Source: Sphingomonas tagetis
Lineage (GTDB): Bacteria > Pseudomonadota > Alphaproteobacteria > Sphingomonadales > Sphingomonadaceae
Direction: 5' to 3'
Assembly (NCBI RefSeq): GCF_024211275.1
Contig: NZ_JAMLDX010000009.1
Coordinates: 1 to 64,000, forward strand
Length of the DNA stretch: 64,000 bases
In this document: positions 40,646 to 49,888 of the stretch, piece by piece
Layout: each line of letters starts with the position of its first letter
How positions within the stretch are numbered: position 1 is the first letter of the stretch
Notes under the pieces: model-generated
Seen by the model: only the letters and a program-made list of their open reading frames with translations
What the model was told of the DNA's origin: nothing
Databases searched by the model: none
Position numbers and translations under genes: made by a program

Positions 40646-40652
40646 CTGGGCC

Positions 40653-41633
40653 TCACGCGATTTCGTGCGCGAAAACGTCGCGCTTCAGTTCTGCGACATC
40701 GGGCAGGTCTGCGGCATAGGCCGCCTCGACCGCAGCGGCGATCGCCTCGGCATTGGCGCGCTCGATCCCCGCGATCTCGTCCTCGGCCACCCCCGCGTCG
40801 AGCAGGCGCTGGCGCAGGCGCGGCACGGGATCGGCGGCGATCGCCTCGGCCTTTTCCGCCTTGTCCATATAACGGTCGGCATCGCCCATCACGTGACCGT
40901 TGAAGCGATAGGTCAGCGCCTCGATCAGCGTCGGCCCCTCCCCGGCCCGTGCGCGCTCGATCGCCATCTTCGCCGCGCCGAACATCGCCTCGGGATCATT
41001 GCCGTCGACCGTCACGCCCGGCATGCCATAGCCCGCCGCGCGCTGCGACAGCCGCTCGACCGCGGTCGAATCGGCAAAGGTCGTGTGCTCGGAATAAAGG
41101 TTGTTCTGGCACACGAAGATCGCCGGCAGCTTCCACAGGCCCGCCATGTTCAGCGACTCATGGAACGCGCCGATATTCGCCGCGCCATCGCCGAAATAGG
41201 CGACCGACACGCGCCCCTTCCCCTCAAGCTGCGCCGCCCAGGCCAGACCGGTCGCGATCGGCAGCGACGAGCCGACGATGCCCGTCGTCACCATCATGCC
41301 CTTGGCCGGATAGGTCAGGTGCATCGTCCCGCCCTTGCCCTTGCAGCTGCCGGTCACGCGTCCCGCCAGTTCGCCCCACAGCTCGGGCAACGGAAAGCCC
41401 TTGGCCAGCATGTCGTGCGTGCCGCGATAGATGGTGCAGATATAATCCTCGTCGGTCAGGCTCGCCGACAGCGCCGAAGGGATGATCTCCTGCCCGCGCG
41501 GACTGTAATAGGGCGTGACCAGCCGCCCCGCCTTTATCTCGCGGATCACCTTCTCGTCATTCTGCTTGATGAGGTCGGCCCGGCGATAGATCTCGACCAG
41601 CGCGGCTCGGTCCGGTTTGGGATAGTTGGACAT
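40653..41633 (-). CDS. 2-oxoacid dehydrogenase E1 alpha subunit
   Basis: 326 aa. ThDP motif 'AYFGDGAANIGAFHESLNMAGLWKLPAIFVCQNN' (GDG to NN, here quoted in parts) near residues 145-175, 'GKGGTMHLTYP' near 100 and the loop 'YRFNGHVMGD' near 250, equivalent to the regulatory loop of mammalian E1 alpha. Length and motifs fit the acetoin dehydrogenase/branched-chain alpha family. Upstream by 69 bases on the same strand is the putidaredoxin-like ferredoxin gene, so these may share a transcript. Confidence 0.9.
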   Translation of the reverse strand: MSNYPKPDRAALVEIYRRADLIKQNDEKVIREIKAGRLVTPYYSPRGQEIIPSALSASLTDEDYICTIYRGTHDMLAKGFPLPELWGELAGRVTGSCKGKGGTMHLTYPAKGMMVTTGIVGSSLPIATGLAWAAQLEGKGRVSVAYFGDGAANIGAFHESLNMAGLWKLPAIFVCQNNLYSEHTTFADSTAVERLSQRAAGYGMPGVTVDGNDPEAMFGAAKMAIERARAGEGPTLIEALTYRFNGHVMGDADRYMDKAEKAEAIAADPVPRLRQRLLDAGVAEDEIAGIERANAEAIAAAVEAAYAADLPDVAELKRDVFAHEIA

Positions 41634-41702
41634 CGCTTCCTCGTTTCAGAAATCTCTTGGTCGGTCCGGCGCCGATAGGCTGGCACGCATCCATGGCGCG
41701 CC

Positions 41703-42020
41703 TCAATCCTCGGCGGCGATCGTCACGCGCATTCCGGCCAGCGCTTCGTCGAAGGTGATCTGGCACGACAGGCGCGAGCGGTCGTCACGGCTGCTCGAAC
41801 TGTCGAGCAGGTCGTTCTCGTCCTCGCTCATCGGCGGCAAGCGGTCGAGAAAGCCGGCATCGACATGGACATGGCAGGTCGCGCACGAGCAGCAGCCGCC
41901 GCACAGCGCCAGCAGCTCGTCGAACCCGCTGTCGCGAATGACCTCCATCACCGACAGGCCCGACGCGCCCTCGACGGTCTTTTCGTCCCCTTCCCGCGAG
42001 ATGACGATCAACTCCGGCAT
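41703..42020 (-). CDS. [2Fe-2S] ferredoxin, putidaredoxin/adrenodoxin type
   Basis: 105 aa. Cluster ligands are Cys40, Cys46, Cys49 and Cys86 (C-GGCCS-C-AT-C, then 'RLSCQIT'). This is nearly the spacing of putidaredoxin (39, 45, 48, 86), with the usual 'CHVHV' after the third ligand. An extra Cys pair (43, 44) in the loop is unusual. It shuttles electrons from an NADH-ferredoxin reductase to a P450. Two P450s are in the window, one (53571-54794) of P450cam style. No reductase gene is present here. Confidence 0.9.
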   Translation of the reverse strand: MPELIVISREGDEKTVEGASGLSVMEVIRDSGFDELLALCGGCCSCATCHVHVDAGFLDRLPPMSEDENDLLDSSSSRDDRSRLSCQITFDEALAGMRVTIAAED

Positions 42021-42130
42021 TGCTTCACCCTAGACGTTCGATTTGGCGGGAACCCTGACGGCTCCGCACCCGATCCACAACGCCCGCCAACATCCATCGC
42101 GTGGCCGATGCCGTCGCGGGCAAGTTGCGC

Positions 42131-42958
42131 TCAGCGGAATTCAACGCGCGGTGGCGGGAAATCGGGCGTTTCGCGCGCCTGCATCGCGCGGATCGCCTCG
42201 TTGCTCTCGTCACTGCCGAAATTCACCATCTCGAACGCAAGCGAGAGGTCGAGCACGGTCTGGTTCTCGCGCAGGAAATGGTTGAGCACATATTTGCTCA
42301 TGCGCATCGCATTGGGCGCGGTCGCGGCGAGACGCGCGGCGACGTCCACCGCCTTGTCCTGCAACGCGTCGTGATCGACCGCCAGCGCGACGAGGTTGAT
42401 CCGCTCGGCCTCCTCGCCGGTCAGCACCTCGTTGGTCAGCAGATAATATTTCGCCTTGGCGAGCCCGCACAGCAGCGGCCAGATCATCGCCGCATGATCG
42501 CCGGGCGTCACGCCCAGGCGCAGATGACCGTCGAACAGCTTGGCGGTCTTGCTGGCGATTGGAATGTCGGCGAGCAGCGCGACCGCCAGCCCCGCCCCGA
42601 CCGCCGCGCCGTTGATTGCCGATACCAGCGGCTTGCGCATCCCGATGATCGCGGCGATCAGCGCGCGCGCGTCGTCAAAGCCCTTGCAGAACACGTCGAG
42701 CGCGTCGCGCCGGCCGCTCGGCATGTCGTCGATCGATCCGCCCGCGGAAAAGGCGCGACCCGCGCCCGTGACGATTGCCGCGCGCGTGTCGGGGTCGCGG
42801 TCGATCACGTCCCACACCGCGATGATCTCCCGGCCGAGGTCGCCGCCGATGGCGTTCATCTTGTCGGCATTGTTGATCGTCACTCGCAACACGCCCGCTG
42901 CCGGCCGATCGAACAACAGATGCTGGAAGCTGGAATAACGGCTGAGATCGACGGTCAC
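42131..42958 (-). CDS. Enoyl-CoA hydratase/isomerase family protein
   Basis: 275 aa from GTG 42958 (AGAGG at 6 bases); the frame is open further upstream but without start support. Motifs: 'RVTINNADKMNAIGG', oxyanion-hole 'AFSAGGSIDDMPSG' near 75, 'NGAAVGAGLAVALLADIPIAS' near 120 and 'HLRLGVTPGDHAAMIWPLLCG'. The first catalytic glutamate is Ala; an Asp stands at the second ('PGDHAA'). This 'GDHAA.IWPLL' crotonase subgroup is widespread in alicyclic and steroid catabolic loci, with unproven chemistry. It heads the strand leading to ferredoxin and E1/E2. Confidence 0.82.
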   Translation of the reverse strand: MTVDLSRYSSFQHLLFDRPAAGVLRVTINNADKMNAIGGDLGREIIAVWDVIDRDPDTRAAIVTGAGRAFSAGGSIDDMPSGRRDALDVFCKGFDDARALIAAIIGMRKPLVSAINGAAVGAGLAVALLADIPIASKTAKLFDGHLRLGVTPGDHAAMIWPLLCGLAKAKYYLLTNEVLTGEEAERINLVALAVDHDALQDKAVDVAARLAATAPNAMRMSKYVLNHFLRENQTVLDLSLAFEMVNFGSDESNEAIRAMQARETPDFPPPRVEFR

Positions 42959-43109
42959 GCGGCACCTCTTGGCATGGATCGCCCGAATGCGGGTCCCCCG
43001 CCGCGACGGCAAGCGCGGAGTCGCGGCATCGCAGGCACGATGCGCGATAGCGTGGCATTTCGCCACCCGCGCAGCTAGGTCGCGCTTTCGGTATCACGAT
43101 GGTGAACAT

Positions 43110-44009
43110 ATGCGCGACAGCGACAAGGTCGAAGGCGGTCCTGAAGGACAGGCGGAGCGGATCGTCGAGCTCGAACGGCTCGACACCAACCTCTATCGCA
43201 ACCGCTTCAGCGCATATGCGCGGAACGACCATCTGTTTGGCGGGCAAGTGCTGGCACAGGCGCTCGCCGCCGCGTCCGCCACCGTCGATGCGCCGCCGCA
43301 CTCGCTGCACGGCTATTTCTTGCGTGCAGGTTCGGCGAGACGACCGGTGATCTTTCAGGTCGAGCGTACTCGCGATGGTCGAAGCTTTTCCACGCGCCGC
43401 GTGGTCGCGCTGCAGGATGCGCAGCCGATCTTCCATATGGAATGCTCTTTCCATGGGGAGGAAGCGGGGTTCGAGCATCAGTCGACCATGCCCCCGGGTC
43501 TGACCGATCCCGATCAACTCCCCACGATCCGGGAAGCCATCGAACTATATCGCCGCCAGAACCCTGATCGCTACGCGCGCAGCGCGGACGAGCGGATCGA
43601 GATGATCCTCGCGTTCAACCTGATCGAAATCCGGCTGGCCGACCCGACGTCGCTCTTCACGCCCGAGACGCCCGCCACCCGAAAGCTGTGGATTCGCGTA
43701 CCCAGCGCGTCGGGCATCGAGGATCCGGCCGTACATCTTCAGCTGCTGGCCTATCTGTCGGACTATTGGTTGTCGGCGACGGTGCTCGTGCCGCACCCCA
43801 TCCGCCTCGGCGGTTCCGATCTGTTCATGACCAGCCTCGACCACGCCATGTGGTTTCACCGGCCTGCGCGCGTGGACGAGTGGCTGCTGTACGATACGGA
43901 TAGTCCGTCGGCCTCGAACGCGACCGGGCTTGCGCGCGGGACGATCTACGACCGGTCCGGCCGTCTCGTCGCCAGCGTGGCGCAGGAGGCGCTGATCCGC
44001 CGGCGCTGA
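43110..44009 (+). CDS. tesB: Acyl-CoA thioesterase II
   Basis: 299 aa double-hotdog thioesterase: 'FSAYARNDHLFGGQVLAQALAAA' features near residue 30, 'LHGYFLRAGSARRPVIFQVERTRDGRSFSTRRV' in pieces near 65-95, and the catalytic-Asp motif 'TSLDHAMWFHRP' near 245. It hydrolyses acyl-CoA to free acid and CoA, perhaps to release CoA from dead-end thioesters. ATG 43110 has a weak ribosome site. Divergent from the crotonase across 151 bases; convergent with the thiolase-like gene, 6 bases away. Confidence 0.88.
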   Translation: MRDSDKVEGGPEGQAERIVELERLDTNLYRNRFSAYARNDHLFGGQVLAQALAAASATVDAPPHSLHGYFLRAGSARRPVIFQVERTRDGRSFSTRRVVALQDAQPIFHMECSFHGEEAGFEHQSTMPPGLTDPDQLPTIREAIELYRRQNPDRYARSADERIEMILAFNLIEIRLADPTSLFTPETPATRKLWIRVPSASGIEDPAVHLQLLAYLSDYWLSATVLVPHPIRLGGSDLFMTSLDHAMWFHRPARVDEWLLYDTDSPSASNATGLARGTIYDRSGRLVASVAQEALIRRR

Positions 44010-44015
44010 CGCGGA

Positions 44016-45155
44016 TCAGCGCGCCAGGATCACCGTCGCCTGGCTCGACAACACCCCGCCATTGCCGTGCGCCAGCGCGACCTGCGCATCGGCGACCTGC
44101 CGGTCGCCGCACTCGCCGCGCAGCTGCCGCACGGCCTCGATCAGCGCGAACAGCCCGTACATGCCGGGGTGCGTGCACGAAAGCCCGCCGCCATTGGTGT
44201 TGACCGCCAGCCGCCCGCCGGGCGCGATCGCCCCGCCCTCAACGAAGCGCGCGCCTTCGCCCTTGGGACAGAAGCCCAGATCCTCCAGGAACAGGACCGT
44301 GTTGATCGTGAACGCGTCATAGACCATCACCACATCGACATCCGCCGCGCTGATCCCGGCGCGGGCATAGGCCCGCCGGCCGCTCTCGCGCGCCGCGGTG
44401 GTGGTGAGATCGGGCATGCACATGATCTCGCGGTGCGAGGTTTCCGCCGCCGCGCCCAGTACCCGCACCGGCCGCGCCTTCAAATCGCGCGCGCGGTCCG
44501 TCCGCGTCATCACGATCGCCGCGCCGCCATCGGTGACGAGGCAGCAATCATATTTGCCGAACGGGTCGTTGATCGGCCGCGCGCCGAGATAGTCGTCCAT
44601 GCTCAGCGGGTCGCGCGCATAGGCTTCGGGGTTCAATTGCGCCCAGGCTCGCGCCGCCAGCGCGACCTCGCCCAGCTGCTCGCGCCGCGCACCATATTGA
44701 TGGAGGTAACGCTGCGCCGCCAGCGCATAGGAGGTCAGCGGCGTCATCGGCCGGTACGGCGATTCATAGGGATTGGGCTGGACGGTATTGACCAGCTTGC
44801 CCGCCGCCGACGCCTGATTCGAGCCATAGGCGATCAGCGCGCAGTCGATCGCCCCCGCATCGAGCAGGTAGGCCGCATTCTCGACCATCGTCTGGAATGC
44901 CGAGCCGCCGGTGCGGTTGTTGTCGGTCACCTTGGGCTGAATGCCGAGATATTGGGCGAAGCTGAGGCCGCCCAGCGTGTCGGTGCCATGGCAGAAGAAC
45001 AACCCATCGACATCGGCCAGCGTCAGCCCGGCTTCAGCCAGCGCGCGCGCAGTGGCGATGCCTGCAAGGTCCGACGCCGAATAGCCTGGCGCGCGCCCGG
45101 TCCCGAAAGTGCCCGCCCCGACAATCGCGGTCCGGCCGCGGGGGAAGTCAGTCAT
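44016..45155 (-). CDS. Thiolase-fold protein (SCP2-thiolase/Ltp2-like), nucleophilic Cys absent
   Basis: 379 aa with the thiolase fold: 'TAIVGAGTFGTGRAPG', 'GLTLADVDGLFFCHG', 'VYDAFTINTVLFLEDLGF' and the C-terminal 'NTNGGGLSCTHPGMYGLFALIEAV'. Where degradative thiolases have the acylated Cys ('CASG'), this protein has 'DNNRTGGSAF', so thiolysis is unlikely. In steroid catabolism such Cys-less partners (Ltp2) act as aldolases with a DUF35 protein. The adjacent upstream gene here encodes a DUF35 protein, overlapping by ATGA. A retro-aldol cleavage of a 3-hydroxyacyl-CoA is the favoured inference. Confidence 0.82.
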   Translation of the reverse strand: MTDFPRGRTAIVGAGTFGTGRAPGYSASDLAGIATARALAEAGLTLADVDGLFFCHGTDTLGGLSFAQYLGIQPKVTDNNRTGGSAFQTMVENAAYLLDAGAIDCALIAYGSNQASAAGKLVNTVQPNPYESPYRPMTPLTSYALAAQRYLHQYGARREQLGEVALAARAWAQLNPEAYARDPLSMDDYLGARPINDPFGKYDCCLVTDGGAAIVMTRTDRARDLKARPVRVLGAAAETSHREIMCMPDLTTTAARESGRRAYARAGISAADVDVVMVYDAFTINTVLFLEDLGFCPKGEGARFVEGGAIAPGGRLAVNTNGGGLSCTHPGMYGLFALIEAVRQLRGECGDRQVADAQVALAHGNGGVLSSQATVILAR

Positions 45156-45532
45156 TCCGCACCCTCAGCCGGTACGAACACGACGAAAGGGTCGCCGCCC
45201 TCCGGCCACTCGATCCGCGCCGTCACCGCCATGCCGATCACGACATCGGCCGGGTCGATCCCCTCGATTCGGCTCATCATGCGCGGTCCCTCCGCCAGAT
45301 CGACCAGCGCGACATTGTAATTTGTCTCGGGCAACCGCTTGTAGACCGTGGTCGACGAATAGACGGTGCCGCGCCCCGATGCCGGAATCCACACGACATC
45401 CTCGCTCCCCTTCCCGGGCACGATCGCGCGCGGCGGATAAAACGGGACGCCGGTCGCGGCGTCGGCGCACAGCATGAAGCGCCCTTCGGCGAGATGCTGG
45501 TGCCATTCGAGGTCGGGCTGGATCGGCATCAC
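45152..45532 (-). CDS. Zn-ribbon/OB-fold (DUF35) partner protein
   Basis: 126 aa. The N-terminal rubredoxin-like part has only one cysteine ('FMLCADAATGVPFYPP'), so the zinc site has degenerated. The C-terminal OB domain follows ('ASGRGTVYSSTTVYKRL', 'MMSRIEGIDPADVVIGM'). DUF35 proteins form essential complexes with thiolase-fold aldolases or hydroxymethylglutaryl-like synthases. GTG 45532 overlaps the crotonase stop; ATG 45529 is an alternative. Order on the strand is crotonase - DUF35 - thiolase-fold, all overlapping, implying one functional unit: hydrate, then cleave. Confidence 0.85.
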   Translation of the reverse strand: MMPIQPDLEWHQHLAEGRFMLCADAATGVPFYPPRAIVPGKGSEDVVWIPASGRGTVYSSTTVYKRLPETNYNVALVDLAEGPRMMSRIEGIDPADVVIGMAVTARIEWPEGGDPFVVFVPAEGAE

Positions 45533-46299
45533 GCGCCCCGATAGGCCGGCTTGCGCTTTTCCTTGAACGCGGTCGAGCCCTCGGCGAAATCCTCGGTCCA
45601 GGTCATCAGCGCCTGCACCGCCGCCTCGAACTCGAGCGCGTCGTCCAGCGACTGGCCAGGGGCGGCGTCGAACTGCCGCTTCATCTGCGACAGCGCGAGC
45701 GTCGGCGCGGTCGCGAAACTCGCCGCCAGTTCGGCCGCGCGCGTCTGCACCTCATCGGACGGTAGCGCTTCGAGCGCGAAGCCGAGCTCGGCCGCCTCGC
45801 GCCCGTTGACGAAGCGGCCGGAATAGGCGATCTCCTTCGCGCGCATCACCCCGATATGCCGCTCCAGCAGCCAGCCCGCCGCGCCGTCCATGGCCAGGCC
45901 GATATGGCGAAAGGCGAGCTGGAACCGCGCATCCTCCGCCGCGACGATGAAATCGGCCGACAGCGCCAGCGCGAACGACATGCCGATGCACACCCCCTGC
46001 ACCGCGGCGATCACCGGCTTGTTGGTGTGCGCGACGCTGCGTACCATCCGGCCCAGCGTCCGCGACTTGACCATATTGCCACGCACGCCGCCCTGCCCCA
46101 TCTCCCCGACATCGGCACCGGCGGAAAAGTCGCTGCTGGCGCCGCGCAGGACGATCGCGCGGATATCGTCGTCGTCGCCAAGGTCCTGGAACACGCCCTG
46201 AAAGCTCTGGCGCATGCCCATGGTGATGGCGTTCTTGCGCTCCGGCCGGTTGATCGTGACCGTGGCGACCCCGCCATCCCTCGTAACATCGATCGACAT
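45529..46299 (-). CDS. Enoyl-CoA hydratase/isomerase family protein
   Basis: 256 aa from ATG 46299. The open frame runs on to 47448 only because it lies antisense to the dehydrogenase gene. Crotonase motifs: 'ATVTINRPERKNAIT', 'DFSAGADVGEMGQ' near 63, 'GVCIGMSFALALSADFIVAAEDARF' features near 100. An Asp ('LAMDGAAGWLLER') stands near the second acid position; the first is Ala. It leads the operon with DUF35 and the thiolase-fold protein, so it may make the 3-hydroxyacyl-CoA that they cleave. Divergent from the acyl-CoA dehydrogenase pair B across 165 bases. Confidence 0.84.
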   Translation of the reverse strand: MSIDVTRDGGVATVTINRPERKNAITMGMRQSFQGVFQDLGDDDDIRAIVLRGASSDFSAGADVGEMGQGGVRGNMVKSRTLGRMVRSVAHTNKPVIAAVQGVCIGMSFALALSADFIVAAEDARFQLAFRHIGLAMDGAAGWLLERHIGVMRAKEIAYSGRFVNGREAAELGFALEALPSDEVQTRAAELAASFATAPTLALSQMKRQFDAAPGQSLDDALEFEAAVQALMTWTEDFAEGSTAFKEKRKPAYRGA

Positions 46300-46464
46300 C
46301 TCGCCGCGCTCCTTACCTGTCTGGTCCCGAACTAACATCCCGCGCGGGCCACGCACCCCGCCGCCCGTCATATCGCGATTGCGATCAAGCTGGCGACCGG
46401 TTTGCGTCACTCGTGCCGCCCGGCGCAACGAAAGGTCGAGCAGCATCATGCGGAAACCTCGCCG

Positions 46465-47604
46465 TTGAAGACCTTCCCCACCGAACCGATCGTCTGGCCA
46501 GATGGCGCGGCCGCGTTGCGTGCGGAAGTGCGCGGCTTCCTCGCCGAACATCACCGCCACCCCGACCCGGTGCGCCGCGCCAGCAGCTGGGCGGTGCCGG
46601 ACGCGGCGTTCAGCCGCGCGCTGGGCGAAGCGGGCTATATCGGCATGACCTGGCCGGCCGAATATGGCGGGCATGAGCGCTCCGCGCTCGAACGCTATAT
46701 CGTGCTCGAAGAACTGCTGGCCGCCGGTGCGCCGGTCGGCGCGCACTGGATCGCCGATCGCCAGACCGGCCCGCTGCTGCTGCGCTATGGCAATGAAGAG
46801 CAGCGCCGGCGCTGGCTGCCCGGCATGGCGCGCGGCGAAGTCTATGCCTGTATCGGCCTGTCCGAACCGGGCGCAGGCTCCGATCTCGCTGCCGTCCGCA
46901 CCAGTGCGCGCCGCGAGGGCGACGACTGGGTGATCAACGGACAAAAGGTATGGACGACCAACGCGCACAATGCGCAGCTGATGATCGCGCTCGTCCGCTC
47001 GGAGGCGGGGTCGGAACGCAATGCGGGGCTCAGCCAGTTCCTGATTCCGATGGACGCGCCCGGCGTGACTGTTCGCCCGATCATCGACCTGACCGGCGGG
47101 CATGATTTCAACGAGGTGTTCCTGGATGACGTCCGCCTGCCCGCCGCCGCGCTGGTCGGCGTGGAGGGCGATGGCTGGAAGCAGGTCACGGCCGAGCTGT
47201 CGCTCGAACGCTCGGGGCCCGAACGCTATATCTCGAGCCTCGCGCTGCTGATCGAGCTGATCGCCCATGCCGGGCCGGATGCCGCCGAGCCGGTCCGCTC
47301 GCTCATCGGCCGCGCCGCCGCGCAGGTTTCGACGCTCAGGCTGATGTCGGCGACCGTCGCGGCGCGGCTGGCGGCGGGCGAGGATCCCGCGCTCGCGGCG
47401 ACGATGGTCAAGGACCTCGGCAACAGCTTCGAACAGGCGCTGCCCCACCTCGTGCAGGCCAGCATCGAGATCGACACCGCCGACGATACGCCGCTGGCGG
47501 CGGTGCTGGGCTATCTGTTGCAGGTGTCCCCGTCCTTCTCGCTGCGCGGCGGCACGCGCGAAATCCTGAAGGGCATTATCGCACGGGGGCTCGGGCTTCG
47601 ATGA
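46465..47604 (+). CDS. Acyl-CoA dehydrogenase, large subunit of a predicted alpha2beta2 pair (pair B)
   Basis: 379 aa if started at TTG 46465; the frame is open to 46402, and no start has a good ribosome site, so the N-terminus is uncertain. It keeps '[20 protein letters not shown]' near residue 130, '[17 protein letters not shown]' near 155 and '[12 protein letters not shown]' near 210. The R-Q-F-G helix is missing ('[20 protein letters not shown]'), as in the large subunits of pairs A and C. The end '[19 protein letters not shown]' is complete. Coupled to the next gene by ATGA. Confidence 0.84.
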   Translation: MKTFPTEPIVWPDGAAALRAEVRGFLAEHHRHPDPVRRASSWAVPDAAFSRALGEAGYIGMTWPAEYGGHERSALERYIVLEELLAAGAPVGAHWIADRQTGPLLLRYGNEEQRRRWLPGMARGEVYACIGLSEPGAGSDLAAVRTSARREGDDWVINGQKVWTTNAHNAQLMIALVRSEAGSERNAGLSQFLIPMDAPGVTVRPIIDLTGGHDFNEVFLDDVRLPAAALVGVEGDGWKQVTAELSLERSGPERYISSLALLIELIAHAGPDAAEPVRSLIGRAAAQVSTLRLMSATVAARLAAGEDPALAATMVKDLGNSFEQALPHLVQASIEIDTADDTPLAAVLGYLLQVSPSFSLRGGTREILKGIIARGLGLR

Positions 47605-48572
47605 ACGAACAGCAGCAGATGCTGGCCGACATGGCGGACGGGCTGTTCGCCGAACTGGGTCCCAAGGCGACCGTCGCCGGCCATTGGGGGCGGATCGCGG
47701 AGGCCGGCCTGACCGGCTTGCTGGTCAGCGACGCGAACGGCGGCTTCGGCGGCAGCTGGGCCGACGCGTTGCTCGTTTTCCGCCTCGCCGGCTATCACGC
47801 GCTGGCGCTGCCGCTGGTCGAGGCGGTGGTCGCGGCACGGCTGTCGGGGGTTCTCGACGGGCTCGGATCGCTGGCAATGCGTTGCGAAGGCGTGATCGAC
47901 AATGGCGCCTTTACGGGCACGGTCGGGGGCATCGCCTGGGGCCGCGACGCCGATTACGTCATCGCCGCCGCGCCCGATGGCGGCGCGATGCTATTGCGCC
48001 GCGGCGATGCAACCGTGCGCGAGGGGCGCAGCATTGCCGGCGAGCCGCGCGATGCCTGGGTCGTCGAGCGCGCGGCGTGCACGCCGATCGACGGGATCGA
48101 CGTCGCGGCGATCGGCGCCTTCGTCCGCGTCGCCCAGTCGGCCGGCGCGCTCGACGCCGCGCTCGCGCTCGCGGTCGCCCATGTCAACGATCGCAAGCAG
48201 TTCGGCCGCCCGCTCGCCAAGTTCCAGGCGGTCCAGCAATCGCTCGCCACGCTGGCGTGCGAGGCCGCGGCGGTCAATTGCGCCGCGCTCGCCGCCGCGA
48301 TGGCGCTCGACGCGCGCGACGCGTCCTACGCCGTGGCGGCGGCGAAGACCCGCGCCGGGGAAGCGATCGGAGAAGCCACGGCGATCGCGCACCAGGTGCA
48401 TGGCGCGATCGGCTTCACCGAGGAATATGGCCTGCATCCGCTGACTCGACGGCTGTGGTGCTGGCGCTCCGAATTCGGTGGCGACGGGCATTGGGCGTCG
48501 GTGCTGGGCGGGCGCATCGCCGCGGCCGGCCCGGCGCGGTTCTGGCCCGACCTGACCGCGATCTCCACCTGA
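47601..48572 (+). CDS. Acyl-CoA dehydrogenase, small subunit of a predicted alpha2beta2 pair (pair B)
   Basis: 323 aa, shorter than a normal acyl-CoA dehydrogenase (about 380). It lacks the 'SEPxxGSD' loop entirely ('[22 protein letters not shown]' instead) but retains '[18 protein letters not shown]' near residue 198 and '[20 protein letters not shown]' near 272. The missing functions are present in the upstream gene, whose stop it overlaps. The product probably forms half of the active sites of a heterotetramer. Confidence 0.85.
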   Translation: MNEQQQMLADMADGLFAELGPKATVAGHWGRIAEAGLTGLLVSDANGGFGGSWADALLVFRLAGYHALALPLVEAVVAARLSGVLDGLGSLAMRCEGVIDNGAFTGTVGGIAWGRDADYVIAAAPDGGAMLLRRGDATVREGRSIAGEPRDAWVVERAACTPIDGIDVAAIGAFVRVAQSAGALDAALALAVAHVNDRKQFGRPLAKFQAVQQSLATLACEAAAVNCAALAAAMALDARDASYAVAAAKTRAGEAIGEATAIAHQVHGAIGFTEEYGLHPLTRRLWCWRSEFGGDGHWASVLGGRIAAAGPARFWPDLTAIST

Positions 48573-48583
48573 AAGGATCATCC

Positions 48584-49762
48584 GTGACCGAGGCCGTCAT
48601 CGTCGCAACCGCCCGAACGCCGATCGGCCGCGCCGGCCGCGGCGCGCTCAACCGGCTCGACGGGCCCGAGCTCGGCGCGATCGTCATCCGCGAGGCGCTG
48701 CGCCGCGCGGGCGTCGACGGCGCGGAGGTCGAGGACGTGCTGCTTGGTGCCGCTCGCCTTGAAGGACCGCAGGGCGGCAACGTCGCTCGCATGGCCGCCC
48801 TTCGCGCCGGCCTTCCGGTCGGCGTGGCCGGTGTCTCGCTCGACCGTAAATGCGCGTCCGGCCTCAATACCATCGCCATCGCCGCGCAAGCGGTGCGCGG
48901 GGGTGCCGGTGACATCTATGTCGCCGGCGGGCTCGACAGCTGCTCGCTCGCGCTGCCGAACACGCGGCAGGACGGCCTGGTCAATCCCTGGCTTCAGGCG
49001 AATGTGACCGGCGTCTACGACAGCATGATCCAGACCGCTGAAACCGTCGCGCGCCGCTATGGCATCGGGCGCGACGCGGCGGACGTCTATGCCGCCGAGA
49101 GCCAGCGCCGCATCGCGGAGGCGCAGGAAGCCGGCCGGCTCGATCAGGAGATCGTACCGGTCACCACCGTCAAATTCGTGAAGGACAAGGCGGGCGCGAT
49201 CATCGGCGAGGAGCCCGTGACGCTCTCGCGCGACGAAAGCAACCGCCCCGGCACCACGGTCGATGCGCTCGCCGCGCTCAACCCCGTGATGCCGGACGGC
49301 ACCGTGACCGCCGGCAATGCCAGTCAGCTTTCCGACGGCGCGAGCGTGTGCGTGGTGATGAGCGATACCGAAGCGGCACGGCGCGGGCTCGCGCCGCTCG
49401 GGATGTTCCGCGGCTTCGCGGTGGCGGGCTGCGGACCGGACGAGATGGGCATCGGCCCGGTGCTGGCCGTGCCCAAGCTGCTCGATCGCGCGGGGTTGCG
49501 TGTGTCCGACATCGGTCTGTGGGAACTCAACGAAGCGTTCGCGGTCCAGGTCATCCATTGTCGCGACAGACTGGGGATCGATCCCGACCGGCTGAATGTG
49601 AATGGCGGCGCGATCGCGATCGGCCATCCATTCGGCATGTCGGGATCGCGCATGGTCGGCCATGCGCTGATCGAGGCGAAGCGGCGCGGCGAACGCTATG
49701 CCGTGGTCACGATGTGCGCGGCCGGCGGCATGGGCGCCGCAGGCCTGTTCGAGATCGCCTGA
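48584..49762 (+). CDS. Acetyl-CoA acetyltransferase (thiolase)
   Basis: 392 aa complete degradative thiolase from GTG 48584 (AAGGA at 7 bases). It has the nucleophilic Cys in '[18 protein letters not shown]' near residue 87, catalytic His in '[14 protein letters not shown]' near 345 and the second Cys in '[16 protein letters not shown]' near 378. It thiolytically cleaves a 3-ketoacyl-CoA. Encoded 11 bases behind acyl-CoA dehydrogenase pair B, so this operon covers the first and last steps of a beta-oxidation turn. It is the intact counterpart of the deleted thiolase at 14678. Confidence 0.9.
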   Translation: MTEAVIVATARTPIGRAGRGALNRLDGPELGAIVIREALRRAGVDGAEVEDVLLGAARLEGPQGGNVARMAALRAGLPVGVAGVSLDRKCASGLNTIAIAAQAVRGGAGDIYVAGGLDSCSLALPNTRQDGLVNPWLQANVTGVYDSMIQTAETVARRYGIGRDAADVYAAESQRRIAEAQEAGRLDQEIVPVTTVKFVKDKAGAIIGEEPVTLSRDESNRPGTTVDALAALNPVMPDGTVTAGNASQLSDGASVCVVMSDTEAARRGLAPLGMFRGFAVAGCGPDEMGIGPVLAVPKLLDRAGLRVSDIGLWELNEAFAVQVIHCRDRLGIDPDRLNVNGGAIAIGHPFGMSGSRMVGHALIEAKRRGERYAVVTMCAAGGMGAAGLFEIA

Positions 49763-49801
49763 CAAGTGTTTTGCGCATGGCATCAAGAAGGCGATGAGTT
49801 G

Positions 49802-49822
49802 GCCGGTATCGTCGATGCCGGC
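49802..49822 (+). terminator. Possible terminator hairpin after the thiolase gene
   Basis: GCCGGTATC - GTC - GATGCCGGC can form a nine-pair stem with one G-U pair, 40 bases after the thiolase stop and 67 bases before the CoA-transferase start. No T tract follows, so it may be only an attenuating structure. Confidence 0.3.
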
Positions 49823-49888
49823 TGAAAGCGCGGCACGCCGATGCTACCCAGCGTGAAGGAACGCGATCATGCGTCGCCAGGAGAGGCA

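Noticed and set aside
45529..47448. Extended 639-codon version of the crotonase
   Set aside because: The extension is antisense to the acyl-CoA dehydrogenase; a normal crotonase start exists at 46299.
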